Below, piece after piece: positions 1 through 11,552 of a stretch of 64,000 bases of DNA; within the stretch, counting starts at the first letter, position 1, and each line of letters opens with the position of its first letter. The notes under the pieces are model-generated. The model was not told where the DNA came from and made no database searches. It saw only the letters and a program-made list of their open reading frames with translations. Made by a program: the position numbers and the translations under genes. The DNA comes from Dallia pectoralis. Lineage: Eukaryota; Chordata; Actinopteri; Esociformes; Umbridae. Where the stretch lies: contig CM055756.1 of NCBI GenBank assembly GCA_029465975.1, positions 1,540,101 through 1,604,100 on the forward strand. Reading direction: 5' to 3'.

Positions 1-48
1 AGGAGGATATGGGCATACCTGATTAGGAGGATATAGGCATACCTGATT
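1..48. repeat. 24-bp tandem repeat cut by the window edge
   Basis: Two near-identical 24-bp units (AGGAGGATATGGGCATACCT plus GATT, one base different) sit at the very start. The array may extend to the left. Confidence 0.7.
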
Positions 49-1385
49 ACGGTGCAGTGCGAATAGGCCTGGTTCAGATCCAAACAGATGGATCTATTAT
101 GTTATTTTTACTACATCTTAAATGTATTATCTCATCATTACAATGTTACTTGTATATGCCCACTATACACTTCAGTTATTACACATCAGTGAATTGCTGC
201 AGACTTTTTTCGATTAATGTCTGAACGCCAACAATACTTGTAAAGTGCTTAAAGTTCTTCCACTTGGAACTTTTCTCAAATTATTATGAGTGCCTTAGAG
301 TTGCCTGCATTTGCCCCTACTTATCTATATACTACAGCATAATATATTGTTGTTAGTGGACTTAATTTAAAGTGTGTACTTCTATGCAAGTCTCCACCTC
401 CTGTGTAATTCTTGAAGGAGGAACATTTGGCGGTATGTACAACTGTGATAGCTGTCATCCAATGTGTCAGACTTAGATTTGAAAATGTTTGATCATCCTT
501 TTACAGAACAATTCAGATTTACCTGCAGCATTGACTTCAGTGTCTTTCAATGTGTTAGATCTAGATTTGGCATGATTGGCCTGGGATAGTTGCCCTCTAA
601 TGTGGTGTAAAATGGTCAAATTTTGGGGGGGGGAGTTTTTACTTGACCTCTGCCATATTTCCAAATAAACATATTTTTGTTTAATCTCATGTAGGCCCAA
701 CTAATATATAGTGACATTCTTTGCCAACAACTTATTCACAGATTAGTTGTTGCAGCCCAATATACAATCTCTAAGCTGTATGATCAATAATTTAATGTGA
801 AATATTATTATACTTGAAAATGGCAGGTTGACCCAGACTAATTTTGATATGCCAGTGGAGAGACCGTGGGTATAAGAATAGTGACAGGGTTAGCTGTCCT
901 GTTTGCTAAGTGTAGTGCAGTTAATGTGGCAGTGTTGATTACATGTTAAGCTACAGACATTTGAAAGAATTAAGGACGGAGCAAAATTTCATCAATATTA
1001 AGTTCAACCAATCACAAAAATAGAAACAATAAATGCAATTAAAGTCACACTACATGACCTAAGATACTGCCCCATGACAGCTTTGACCTTACTGATTGCA
1101 CTCAGACTGCTTTGACAGCACCGACTGGACTGAGACTGCTTTGCTATTACCAATTGGAATGTGTTAGATGGAAATGCCACACTGTTTCCAATTAAAGAAC
1201 CCAGAATTAGAAAGGAACTTTAAACAGCATAAGAAAAGAACAATTGACCGTATTGTTCTGGTTATAGTGTTGAATTAAATCATATTCAGCAGAACAGGCA
1301 AAATAAGCAGGATGAAACATAAGACCAAAAAAGCAGTTTCTGGATTAGCTAACTAGCCTCACTCTGCTTAAGGTCCTATCTAAAG

Positions 1386-1386
<1 letters not shown>
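49..1386. other. AT-rich intronic or upstream sequence, nothing recognised
   Basis: I see no exon of mgat5b, no coding pattern and no repeat that I can name here. The short open frames have no family signature. It is presumably the intron upstream of the 4234 exon. Confidence 0.5.

Positions 1387-1474
<88 letters not shown>
1387..1474. repeat. (GT)n microsatellite, about 44 units
   Basis: An essentially uninterrupted GT dinucleotide run of about 88 bp. It gives a spurious Cys/Val open frame, which is not a gene. It is likely to be highly variable in length. Confidence 0.97.
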
Positions 1475-1475
<1 letters not shown>

Positions 1476-2057
1476 CTAAAGTAAGCCTACTTTTATTTCA
1501 TTACAGTGAGTGTATACTTCGAAAATACAAAACAGTTCTAACATTTAGCAATCACCGACACAAAAAACATGACACGCAACAATGAAACACAACCAGGAAG
1601 CAGAGGACCCACATGTACAGTATACTGATGACTGATTGGGACCTGGTGTTAATGGTAATGGGAACAAGACAATAATAGAGATTAAGTCTGACTTCACCAA
1701 TAGAAAGGAAACCGTGAAAACAATTTACTGTGACAATACTGTTGCATTAACACTTGGCACAGTTAATACATCAATGGTTAGTTATCTACCACGTACAAAA
1801 TACGGTAAAATATAATCTTAAATACTGCAATGTGGTTTGCAGGATAGGAGTTCATTTATCCAAATAGGGTAATTTAGAGTTATATTTGTAATTAATATTA
1901 AAAAAAAAATTAAGATGTTTTTTCTCTTTTATATAGTGTGTTACTGTGTGTAAATAAAGCCTGAAAATGTTAGATTTTGTGTGTTTTTATTTGACTCTGT
2001 AACAAAAGGTGATCTATGGGGTGGTGCCTTTCTATAACCACTGTATATTTGTGTCTA
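1475..2057. other. intronic sequence, nothing recognised
   Basis: AT-rich with a short poly-A run near 1900; no coding or repeat signature that I recognise. Confidence 0.4.
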
Positions 2058-2620
2058 CGTACATTGATGAGCCTAAACATTATAACCACTCACAGGTGAA
2101 ACTAACTCCAATAATCTTCTCTTAACAAGGGCTCATGTAAAGGTCGGGGTAGATTTGATGGTAAGCAAACAATCAGTTCTTGTAGTCAACGTGTTGAAGA
2201 CATGAGCGAGATCATCAGGAGCCAAATTGTTATGGCCTGACTGGGTCAGAGTGTTTTTCAAATGGCTAGGCTTGTGTGGAGCTCCCAGTCAGCAGTGGTG
2301 AGCACCTCCTCAGGGGTCTGAGGAGGGACAAACCACAAATCGGTGACAAGGTGTTCGGCGACCAAGGCCTATTAATATTGGCTATCCCACCTGGTCCAAA
2401 CGGACAGAATATTGACAGTGGGACAGAAAATGTTCAGGATCGTCGCTGGATGTTTGCTGGTATACCCAGGTCTAGGCTTTCATTTGGTAGTCAATTTGGC
2501 ATGTTCCACCCACCTAAACATGTTTGCATACCAGGTACACCCCTTCATGGCAATAGTATTCTTTGAAGGCAGTGGTCTTTTCCGGCAGGATAATGTGCTC
2601 TGTTTAAATGTTGATGTATC
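2058..2620 (+). mobile_element. DNA-transposon fragment (Tc1/mariner-like, TIR family with ACATTATRACCACT)
   Basis: The left end (about 2065-2100) carries a terminal motif like GCCTAAACATTATAACCACT followed by CACAGGTGAA, the terminus of a common fish/amphibian DNA transposon. The interior at about 2270-2600 matches the middle of the same interspersed family (the stretch around CACCCCTTCATGGCAATAGT). It is strongly decayed, with stops in all frames. A second piece of what appears to be the same family lies at about 55.0-56.05 kb. Assignment is from memory of the repeat family, not a search. Confidence 0.55.
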
Positions 2621-4180
2621 AAGTTTATCAACTTTTTATCTAAAAAAATATATTTTTAAGATTTATATTTTGATCTGGGCAGCATAATGAGGCAAGTAAA
2701 TACAGCACAGCACCTTTCCCTTAAGGAGATTCACTTGTTCTTAATCTGGTCTCGATTAGGAGGAGATTGAGACCCTAGGTAAGCATAAAACTACTTTTTC
2801 GTTGCGAGGAACACAGCCAGGAGACACAGCCAGGGACAATGGGGCAATGAGAGTATTGACCCCTCGCAACAATTCATCTGAAACCGCAGCTGAGGGGCTG
2901 ACTGCAGTCATGAGCTGTATGGCTTTTGGTTTTTGAGTCTGCCCACAGTTCTACACTTCTTTTTATAAAACTCCCTCCAGGAGCCCTTGTGATGGGTCCG
3001 CTTTGTCCATTTCCCTTTTTACTGTAAAAGTTTTGCATGATTTATTATAAAGTTATAAAAACAGAAAATTGCATGAACTTATATTCCAGGTTCATCTAAC
3101 TCTTCCTTTCAATTTGATTTAATTGCCAATGCAACTAGAGGGCACTACATCTGCCTCAAAGTTACATTGTAACACTACGTTGATGAGGCTTCCACATAAC
3201 CTTATAAAATGGGGTTCTTAAAATAACTTTTTGTAAACCCAAAACGTAATGCCGGGTGAAAAATCAAGCAGCTCTCTTGATTAATGGAGAACAATTTCTT
3301 CTAAATGTTTCAACATTACATGAGTATTTCTAAACAATAACATACAAGGCATCTCCTTCTGGATGCCAAAAATTGCAAAAGTAAGGATTTAAGACTAGTC
3401 ACAAAACAACAAATCGATGAATACTTTTTTCTGATTACTTTAATAGTTTTGCAGTGTGTAATACACAATAACTATTTTTGTTCACAGCTACAGTATTTAC
3501 CTGTGCACAAATCGATCCCGAATAGTTTTTTAAAATATATTTTTGGGCATTTTCATGCTTTATTTAAGAGACAGTCGGGAAGATAGAGGACAGAGTGCTG
3601 CAAAGGGCGCAGGCCCCCGGCCTACACTGGACCACCCCAGGACCACCCCAATATTTGAGTTGAGAACGATGTGTGAATCAATTGATGCATCATACATCTT
3701 TAGTTCTTTAGTAATGTCAAGATTTAAATTAATGTTGTTGACTGGATAGAGATGCAATAGAATATTTCAAAATGGACAAAAGCATGACGTGAAAGCTCTC
3801 TTGATAACCTCAGCTCCCATTTGCTTATTTATATTCTATCGATATACAAAAAATGTCAGCAAGAAAATAATATATTTTAAATAATCTGTATTATTCACAA
3901 AGTGATTTGGTTTGGAGTGTTCCGTGTGTCAATCTCTATGCCAATACACCATCATATACACAATAAATCAATAATTTAAGTTCATAGGTTAATTTCAATA
4001 CAATTAGACATGCAGTTCATAGTATTTCTTCTCTTCCTCATGATTAATGTGTAACACCAATGGCCACCAAGTACAGCTCCTCTGCTTTTCCTTCTGACAC
4101 CTTTACCTTTCCCCGGTCCTCTAACCCGTGCTGAACTCCCTTGTTCCTCTCATTATTTCCCCTGAGTTCTAACCCTGTGT
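2621..4180. other. intron sequence before the 4234 exon; one dispersed-repeat scrap
   Basis: Mostly unrecognised AT-rich sequence. About 3540-3660 resembles the end of a common fish interspersed repeat (a TTTTCATGCTTTATTTAAGA motif followed by a G/A-rich stretch), and its CTGGACCACCCCAGG motif recurs at about 9149-9163. The last bases are the CT-rich tract of the 4234 acceptor. Confidence 0.4.
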
Positions 4181-4233
4181 CTTGCTCTCTCTCTCTCTCT
4201 CTGTCCTGACTTCCTCGGTCCCTTTCCCTGCAG

Positions 4234-4346
4234 GATCTTTGTGGTGGGGATTGGCTTCTTCAGCCTGTGCTTCTTAATGACCTCCCTGGGGGGGCAGTTC
4301 TCAGGCAAACGACCCGGAGACTCTCCCTTCACCATCAGAACTGAAG
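4234..4346 (+). CDS. mgat5b: mgat5b coding exon with the Golgi signal-anchor (probably exon 2)
   Basis: This exon encodes 37 codons of the N-terminus of the Golgi enzyme that adds a beta-1,6-linked GlcNAc branch to alpha-mannose on N-glycans and, for the B form, on O-mannosyl glycans. The peptide starts IFVVGIGFFSLCFLMTSLGG, a hydrophobic stretch fitting the single membrane segment of a type II protein, followed by GDSPFTIRTE. Both blocks are close to vertebrate MGAT5B and unlike MGAT5. The acceptor follows a long CT-rich tract (about 4180-4231) ending in CAG, and the donor is GTACGC at 4347. The exon opens with the last base of a split codon and closes with one base of the next, so it is phase compatible with 35032. 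The start codon and the short cytoplasmic tail must lie in an upstream exon; I could not find it in 1-4233. Confidence 0.93.
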
Positions 4347-6035
4347 GTACGCTCCAGAATGCAGACGGTACAGCTAGCGTCTCTCTCCACGGGCTGCATG
4401 GCAGTCTTATACTACACACGGTATACACGCGCTCTGCCCGTAATGAACAGGGATGAACACAGCTATTGCTCCAGAGGGTCTTGATTGCAGGCAGTTGGCT
4501 GACAGACCGCCTCTGTCTGGTGCTCATCAGGTAGGGTTTGTGGGGTTTTGAAGACGTAATGTCATCTGGGTCTTCTCCCCTCTCCGGCCCCCTCCTTCTC
4601 GTATGCTCGACAAGATGTCACCCGCTTCAGGTTTTAGGTATTTACCTTGCTCAGTGCTCCATGCTCTTTGCTTTAGGGAGGCTCTTGAATGTCAGAGCAT
4701 GCTTCCTGTGTTTGGGCCTTGTGCCCCTGAATATAAAACACAGTAGACAAGTCATAGAATAGTCAGTGTTAGCTTGGGCCCTGTCACGTTTGATGATTTC
4801 CATGGCATCTGGCACAATGTTGACACTAGTTTCATCCACACTGGGCAACGTGTGCGTAACAGATACTGTCACCACCGTCACTCAATCAAATGTATTTTAT
4901 TAAGCGCTTTTTACAACGACAGATGTCACAAAGTGATTTTACAAACACCCAGCCTGAAGCCAGACAGAGCACACATCAACAAGTTGATACACGCCGGCTA
5001 GAAGAGAGCCAGAAATCTTGCTGATTGACAGTGGATCTAGTACTGATTTCACTGAGTAACACGCTAATCAATTTATAAGTTATGTGAAATGCGTTATTCT
5101 GGATTTTTTCGTTGTTATACTGTCTTTCACTGTTCAAATAAACTTACCATTAAAATCATAGACTGAACAAGCATTTAGACGGCTATTATGCCCTACTTGC
5201 CCACTAGGGGCCACCCTTATGGGCCAGAGCTTCTGACACTGAGGGTCAAAGAAACCTAGACAGGAAGCAGGTTCTGTGGGGTGTCCAGTCCTCTTCTGGC
5301 TGGGCCGGGTTTGCTTTAAATGGTTTAGTAATTATTAACAAATGATCACATGACCAGTCGGTCAGGAACAAATAGAGGCAGTACGTTTTTGGGGCAATGG
5401 AAGCCAGAACTGGAGGGTTTGAGGAAGGGTCAGTAACAGGTTCTTACGGCTTGGTAGGTCCCATTGGTGTGATCCATGGACACATGTCCTCCTTAGTGTG
5501 AACGGGACAAGACACAAGGAAACGTTAGACAACCTAGTTCTCTACTCACATGGCACAATAATATAGCAGCGTAAATCTTGGAGCTGAGACAGTGACAAAT
5601 CATTCCACCAACTTTACCAACCATGAAACAACAATCTGTTTGCTGTGTTGTTCTACATGGACTATTCACAGCGGACTGATTGCTTTGATCAGCAGTTAGG
5701 CATGCTCGTAGACAGATACTAATGTGGCACTGTCCTAATTGTGTACAGTCGGAATTTAAAGTGACAGTTTGTCTGTCTGTGTAAAAGCCTGATCTAAAAC
5801 AGAAACAATGTATCTCCTTCAAACTAAATAAAATCAATAAGTGATGGATGATCTGCATGTAATATATAATCTCCTATGCTCAGTGCCAGCCTGACAGAGA
5901 GAGGGACAAGATGCTAGAGTGCTCTCCGATTAACAATCGCTTCTACCCAACCATGGAAAGCCGGGCTGGGTTAGATGTGAGCTTTTGTCTCTGTGTGTAT
6001 GTAATCTAGTTATGAATTCACAAGTGCAAAAGTAA
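4347..6035. other. intron sequence containing a short interspersed repeat at about 4880-4990
   Basis: About 4880-4990 matches a widespread teleost repeat with the core GACAGATGTCACAAAGTGAT followed by ACAAACACCCAGCCTGAAGCC, familiar to me mainly from salmonid and pike DNA. The rest shows no recognised feature. Confidence 0.5.
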
Positions 6036-7082
6036 AGCAATGTCCTGTACTATACCTGTCTTCTGTGTATATAACTAGAAGAGCAATGTCCTGTACTATA
6101 CCTGTCTTCTGTGTATATAACTAGTAGAGCAATGTCCTGTACTATACCTGTCTTCTGTGTATGTAACTAGAAGAGCAATGTCCTGTGCTATACCTGTCTT
6201 CTGTGTATATAACTAGAAGAGCAATGTCCTGTACTATACCTGTCTTCTGTGTATATAACTAGAAGAGCAATGTCCTGTACTATACCTGTCTTCTGTGTAT
6301 ATAACTAGAAGAGCAATGTCCTGTACTATACCTGTCTTCTGTGTATATAACTAGAAGAGCAATGTCCTGTTCTATACCTGTCTTCTGTGTATATAACTAG
6401 AAAAGCAATGTCCTGTACTATACCTGTCTTCTGTGTATATAACTAGAAGAGCAATGTCCTGTACTATACCTGTCTTCTGTGTATATAACTAGAAGAGCAA
6501 TGTCCTGTACTATACCTGTCTTCTGTGTATATAACTAGAAGAGCAATGTCCTGTACTATACCTGTCTTCTGTGTATATAACTAGAAGAGCAATGTCCTGT
6601 ACTATACCTGTCTTCTGTGTATATAACTAGTAGAGCAATGTCCTGTACTATACCTGTCTTCTGTGTATATAACTAGAAGAGCAATGTCCTGTACTATACC
6701 TGTCTTCTGTGTATATAACTAGAAGAGCAATGTCCTGTTCTATACCTGTCTTCTGTGTATATAACTAGAAGAGCAATGTCCTGTACTATACCTGTCTTCT
6801 GTGTATATAACTAGAAGAGCAATGTCCTGTACTATACCTGTCTTCTGTGTATATAACTAGAAGAGCAATGTCCTGTACTATACCTGTCTTCTGTGTATAT
6901 AACTAGAAGAGCAATGTCCTGTACTATACCTGTCTTCTGTGTATATAACTAGAAGAGCAATGTCCTGTACTATACCTTTCTTCTGTGTATATAACTAGTA
7001 GAGCAATGTCCTGTACTATACCTGTCTTCTGTGTATATAACTAGAAGAGCAATGTCCTGTACTATACCTGTCTTCTGTGTAT
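6036..7082. repeat. 46-bp minisatellite, about 23 copies
   Basis: The head-to-tail unit begins AGAGCAATGTCCTGTACTAT and ends in TGTATATAACTAG. Copies differ by only a few substitutions (for example TACTATA/TTCTATA and AGAAGAGC/AGTAGAGC), so the array is homogeneous and probably recently expanded. It lies deep in the 30.7-kb mgat5b intron. Confidence 0.97.
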
Positions 7083-7218
7083 AAAACTGGTTATTGCTCT
7101 TTTGCACAATTTTATACATGAACTTATACATTGTTTTATTTTTTTGCTCACACATTTAGACATTACTTGTTTATATTATTGAGATACATATTTCACATTC
7201 AATATTTTCCCAGTACAT

Positions 7219-7386
7219 ATGCCAACTAGGCAGGGTCTCTTGACTGTTCGTGTTGTGTTTTTTGCTCTGTTTGCTGTCTTTGTGCACGTCTTATAATGTG
7301 TGTTCTTATATGCTGCAGCGAGTGGTCAGAAACAAATCTGTGTGTGTGTAAACAGACTTGGCGAAATTAACCTGATTCTGCTGGGA
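7219..7386 (+). mobile_element. Rex1-type LINE 3'-UTR remnant
   Basis: GGCAGGGTCTCTTGACTGTT through a TTTTGCTCTGTTTGC stretch to CCTGATTCTG is close to the tail of the Rex1 copy at about 47.0-47.13 kb in this window. No coding part remains. Confidence 0.6.
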
Positions 7387-7489
7387 TAAAGTGTTCATGG
7401 AAGTAGGTTAGTAGGCACCAAGTCAGACTCCGAGAGCCCGTTGACTATGCAGTAATAAGACACATTATTTTGGTGTTCATGTTTGCACA

Positions 7490-7520
<31 letters not shown>

Positions 7521-9194
7521 TTGTGAGGTGAGAGATAGGGATCAAGTATACAGACATTAGCACAGAAATACTGTACCTCCAGGATTTACTGTGCCATCGT
7601 AAAGACGCCAAACTGACGGATATGAAGGAAGTAACCAGCACACAAGGTCAATTTCTGCAAGAACCCAGAGTGGATATGCCTGGTTCTGATTCTCAAGGTG
7701 TGACGGCATAAAACACGGATTAATTCAGATACTGTGTATACTGTACGTGTGTGAAGTTGGACATCTAACTCATCTGAATATCTGCTGTTTATGGCAACGT
7801 CATTAAGCTGAGTATGCCTTTAGATACAGATCCATAAATACATCTTTCGCTGCTAGATTTTAATTTGGATGCATAAGAAACGAGTGCAGGTATATCACTT
7901 ATGACAAGCAGCTGGCTACTCTCTGACAGAAAAGTGAGAAACTTGATCAGTTACCGGTTAACTCTTTTCCACTTTTTTCTAGCAGTTTGTCATACTGTAA
8001 CTACCTTAGAATTCAACAAAAGCATAACGCCTGTATATTAGGATATTTGTACAGTGTTCTCTTCATTATAGCCTACACACAGTCCTGAGGCAGCCTGATA
8101 TGACCTGTTGCCCGTAGTGTTATTTCACAGAAAATACTGTCTGGTGGTGTGCGATCAAGCTTTGTTGTGGGCATGAATCATTTGTAGATTGTGCCCAGAT
8201 ACTGACCGCCCAGCGTCCATCTACATAAGCCTTCATGCTATTTACATTGCTCCGGCATCATCTATTTGTCTAGGGCTTTATTGATTTGTTCTGTAGACAG
8301 AGAGATATTTCACCGGCCCGACTTTCATGCTCTGCTGTACATCCGCACTTAGATGAATGTACGTCCCCTGGATTAGTGACCACTGAGGATAGGAACCGCC
8401 AACTAACATCGAACAAGAATGTTTTACAGAATTGGCTGACATGACAATTGGGTGTAATTGATTATTATGGTTTCATACTGCCAGCGTATCAAATGTTGAT
8501 TTTCAATGATATGTTCTTATTGATATGTCGATGTACTGTGTGTAATATGATGTGATTAATCAAATTGTCTATTTCAAACAATCCCAAAATGTATTTAGGT
8601 GTCATACAGTAAAATCATTGCAGTTTATACACGTTTTGTTCATATTTTAGTTCAGTTAAGGTGTTTGACTGAGTGGTTTGCCTTGGGAAGTACGTTTTGT
8701 AGTCTATGACATATTTATGTAGTGTCTCGAATGTGTAATATGTCACAAAAGTCACAACTCTTAATTTATGACAATTTTGTTATAAGTTATAAATTAAGAC
8801 GTAATGGCACTAAAAATGTTAGTTTATTTTAGAAGTATTTAGCTGTCCAAACATTTACCTCATTATGGGTCTTTTCTGAAACCTCAATCAGTGATATGGC
8901 CAAGTGGGTCAGACTTAAAGTTCGGAAGACTCGGAATCCACACCACGGGTAAACATGACACACATTTCGTTTTCCCTGTTACTCTCTCAAAAAAATACAT
9001 TTGAAAACCGGCTACCCCACTGGCACCCAGGTTTGAGAAATGCAAATGTAATAATTTGGTCACTATTTCACATAGTTTCAATATGCTAAAGATTCAATAT
9101 ACTGTATATTTCAGGTAAAGACCGCGGGAAATAAATAACGCAGACGCTGGACCACCCCAGGCTACAATTTTATGACCGTATTTGGTCTATTTTA
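7387..9194. other. intron sequence with a short (CA)n tract
   Basis: A (CA)n microsatellite lies at about 7485-7519. Otherwise AT-rich sequence with no coding or repeat signature I recognise. Confidence 0.45.
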
Positions 9195-10340
9195 TGCAGG
9201 CAATCTGTAGACAGCTGTGTACCTTGCTAGTACCGGGTTGGATACCCGGTTGTCTCTAGAACTGCCTTATGGCAGAACACGGTGCTGGAAACATCCCTCA
9301 CTGATTTTGCTCCATTATGACATTATAGTATCACATCGTTGCTGCAGATCTGTTGGCTGCAAAACCATGATGCAAATCTCTCGTTCCACCCCATCCTAAG
9401 TGCTCTATTATACTGAGATCTGGTGACTGTGAACTCATTGTTACGTTCGGAAAACCAGTTTGAGATGATGTGAGCTTTATAATATGGCACAGGTTCCTGC
9501 TGGAAGTAGCCATTAGGTGAAGGGTACCCTGTTGTCATGAAGGGATGGACGTGGGCAACAACAGTACTCAGCTGGGCTTTGGAGTTAAAACGATATGCAA
9601 TTGGTACTATGGGCCTAACTTGTGCAATAAAATATCCCTTACACCATTACACCACCACCAGCCTAAACCTTAGAGGATGGATCCATGCTCTTATGTTTGT
9701 TACGCCATATTCTGATCCCTCCATCTCAATGTCACAGCTCAAATTGAGACTCATTACACCGGGTAACGTTTTCCCATTCTTCTGTTGTAGCCTCAGTTTC
9801 CTGTTTTTATCTGACAGGAGTGGCACCCGGTGTGGTCTGCTGTGGTCTGCTGCTGCTGTAGCTAATCAGCATCAAGGTTCAATGTGTTGTGCAATCCGAT
9901 GCTGCGTACCTTGGTTGGAACTAATGGTTATTTACTGTTGCCTTTCTAACGTCGACCAGTCTGGCCATTTCTCTTCTGACCTCTGCCATCAACAAGACAT
10001 TTTTACCCAGAGAACATAAGCTCACCAGATGTTATCTCTTTTCTGGACCATTTTAGTTAAACTCTAGAGATGGTTGTGTGAGAAAATCCCTGTAGATCAG
10101 CACTTTCTGATATACTCAAACCAGCCCGTCTGGCACCAACAACCATTGCCACGTTCAAAAGTCTCTGAAATCACCTTTCTTCCCCATTCTGTTGCTTGTT
10201 TTACGTCCAAGCAGATTGTCTTGACCATGTCTACATGCCTAAATGCATTAGGTTGCTGCCAGATGATTGGTTGATTGGATATATACGCTAACGAGCAGTT
10301 GAAAAAAGGTGTACATTATGAAGTGGCCGGTGTGAATACA
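9195..10340 (-). mobile_element. Tc1-like DNA transposon, nearly full length, transposase decayed
   Basis: On the + strand this reads as the reverse complement of a common fish transposon: it starts near TAGTACCGGGTTGG and ends at about 10,300-10,335 with GTGTACATTATGAAGTGGCC GGTGTGAA, the known terminal motif. The transposase is on the minus strand: at about 9,320-9,540 it reads NGYFQQEPVPYYKAHIISNW and then NNEFTV, the acidic-motif region of Tc1-type DDE transposases. Further N-terminal coding (up to about 10,250) is present but broken by frameshifts and stops. About 1.1 kb is the expected length for such an element. It is a dead copy. Confidence 0.8.
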
Positions 10341-10840
10341 ATATAAAATATGCTATGAATTCCATTCTTCTGTGAATATACAACATGTTAATGTAATTAT
10401 AATTACAATGTGTAATTGCCTAAGAAATTAGACTGCATTTTCAATGTGCTGTAGTTGTGCACAGGTTTTGTTTTTATACTGGGCCTATAAGGTTCCCTCT
10501 GTGGAAATAAAACTAATGGATGTGGTACAAGGCTGGCTTATACACTTATGAAGCCCGAAGGCCAAGTCAGGGGTAATAATTCATGAACTCTTATGGAAGG
10601 TTTTTTTGTGTAAGCTTTAATTAGGTCATGTATTCTGTCAGAGAATACAGTAGTTGTGTTGTGTGTGTATATATATATATATAGAACCCTCAATAAATGA
10701 TTAACAGTGTGAACATTTATTGAATGTTTGACACATTGTGTTCATTTAAATGCTAATTAAATAGGGTCTTGTGTGTCCCAGCAGCCTAATGCACTGAATG
10801 TCCTTACGATCTCCCAACTCTAGAGACGCCTTGTGGGGTG
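10341..10840. other. intron sequence with a short (AT)n tract
   Basis: A (TA)n run lies at about 10,667-10,682. No other feature recognised before the 20-bp array. Confidence 0.4.
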
Positions 10841-11060
10841 GTCGTGTACCTGCAGCTGTGGTCGTGTACCCGCAGCTGTGGTCGTGTACCCGCAGCTGTG
10901 GTCGTGTACCCGCAGCTGTGGTAGTGTACCCGCAGCTGTGGTAGTGTACCCGCAGCTGTGGTAGTGTACCCGCAGCTGTGGTCGTGTACCCGCAGCTGTG
11001 GTCGTGTACCCGCAGCTGTGGTCGTGTACCCGCAGCTGTGGTCGTGTACCCGCAGCTGTG
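10841..11060. repeat. 20-bp GC-rich minisatellite, 11 copies
   Basis: Eleven exact-length units of GTCGTGTACCCGCAGCTGTG; the first has CTGCAG in place of CCGCAG, and copies 5-7 (about 10,921-10,980) have GTAGTG in place of GTCGTG. Each unit contains CAGCTG (an E-box sequence) and GTAC. The open frames here on both strands are by-products of the repeat. Confidence 0.97.
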
Positions 11061-11112
11061 GTTGTTACCCAGAAAAGCATTCCGTTTAATGCACATTGGT
11101 TCCAGCATTTAC

Positions 11113-11200
11113 AGTTTTACATTTGTCATTCCAGTCATTTGGCAGAGACTCTTAGTCAAAGCGACTTATAATCAGTCAGTCAGTGCATCCATCTTAACAT
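11113..11200 (+). repeat. short interspersed repeat (CAGTCATTTGGCAGAGACTC motif)
   Basis: TTTACATTTGTCATTCCAGT followed by CATTTGGCAGAGACTCTTAG and AAAGCGACTTATAAT matches a dispersed repeat found across teleosts (core: AGTCATTTAGCAGACGCTCT). Class not certain (SINE or LINE-derived). Confidence 0.6.
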
Positions 11201-11552
11201 TGATCCGTTGGACAATCGCATTGACGTGTAGAGTGCACTCGGATGGATTGAATTTAAAACATGCAGCATATTACTTTTGTAATCACAAGGTAATATGCAG
11301 TGGACATTTTGATGGGGTAAATGTGGAGGTAGACAGTAAACATTTTGATTATTTTTATGTTATGGCAAAGGTTATATAAAAGGCTTCTCTAGTCTTCTCT
11401 ATTGAAATGCGAATAGACGGGAAGAATCTGTTTTAGCAGCTCTCATTGGCTGTAACTTGCTGTATCTGGTATGTTTGTTGATGAGCAGCACTTAGTGGGC
11501 AGGACAGCAGGGAAACAGATCCTCTCATTGGTGAAGCAAGTCCAGTTCATAC

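Noticed and set aside
1388..1585. 65-codon frame with a Cys/Val run
   Set aside because: Translation of the (GT)n microsatellite.
10746..11379. Frames of 86-133 codons through the 20-bp array
   Set aside because: Repeat-driven; the units are read in three frames because 20 is not a multiple of three.
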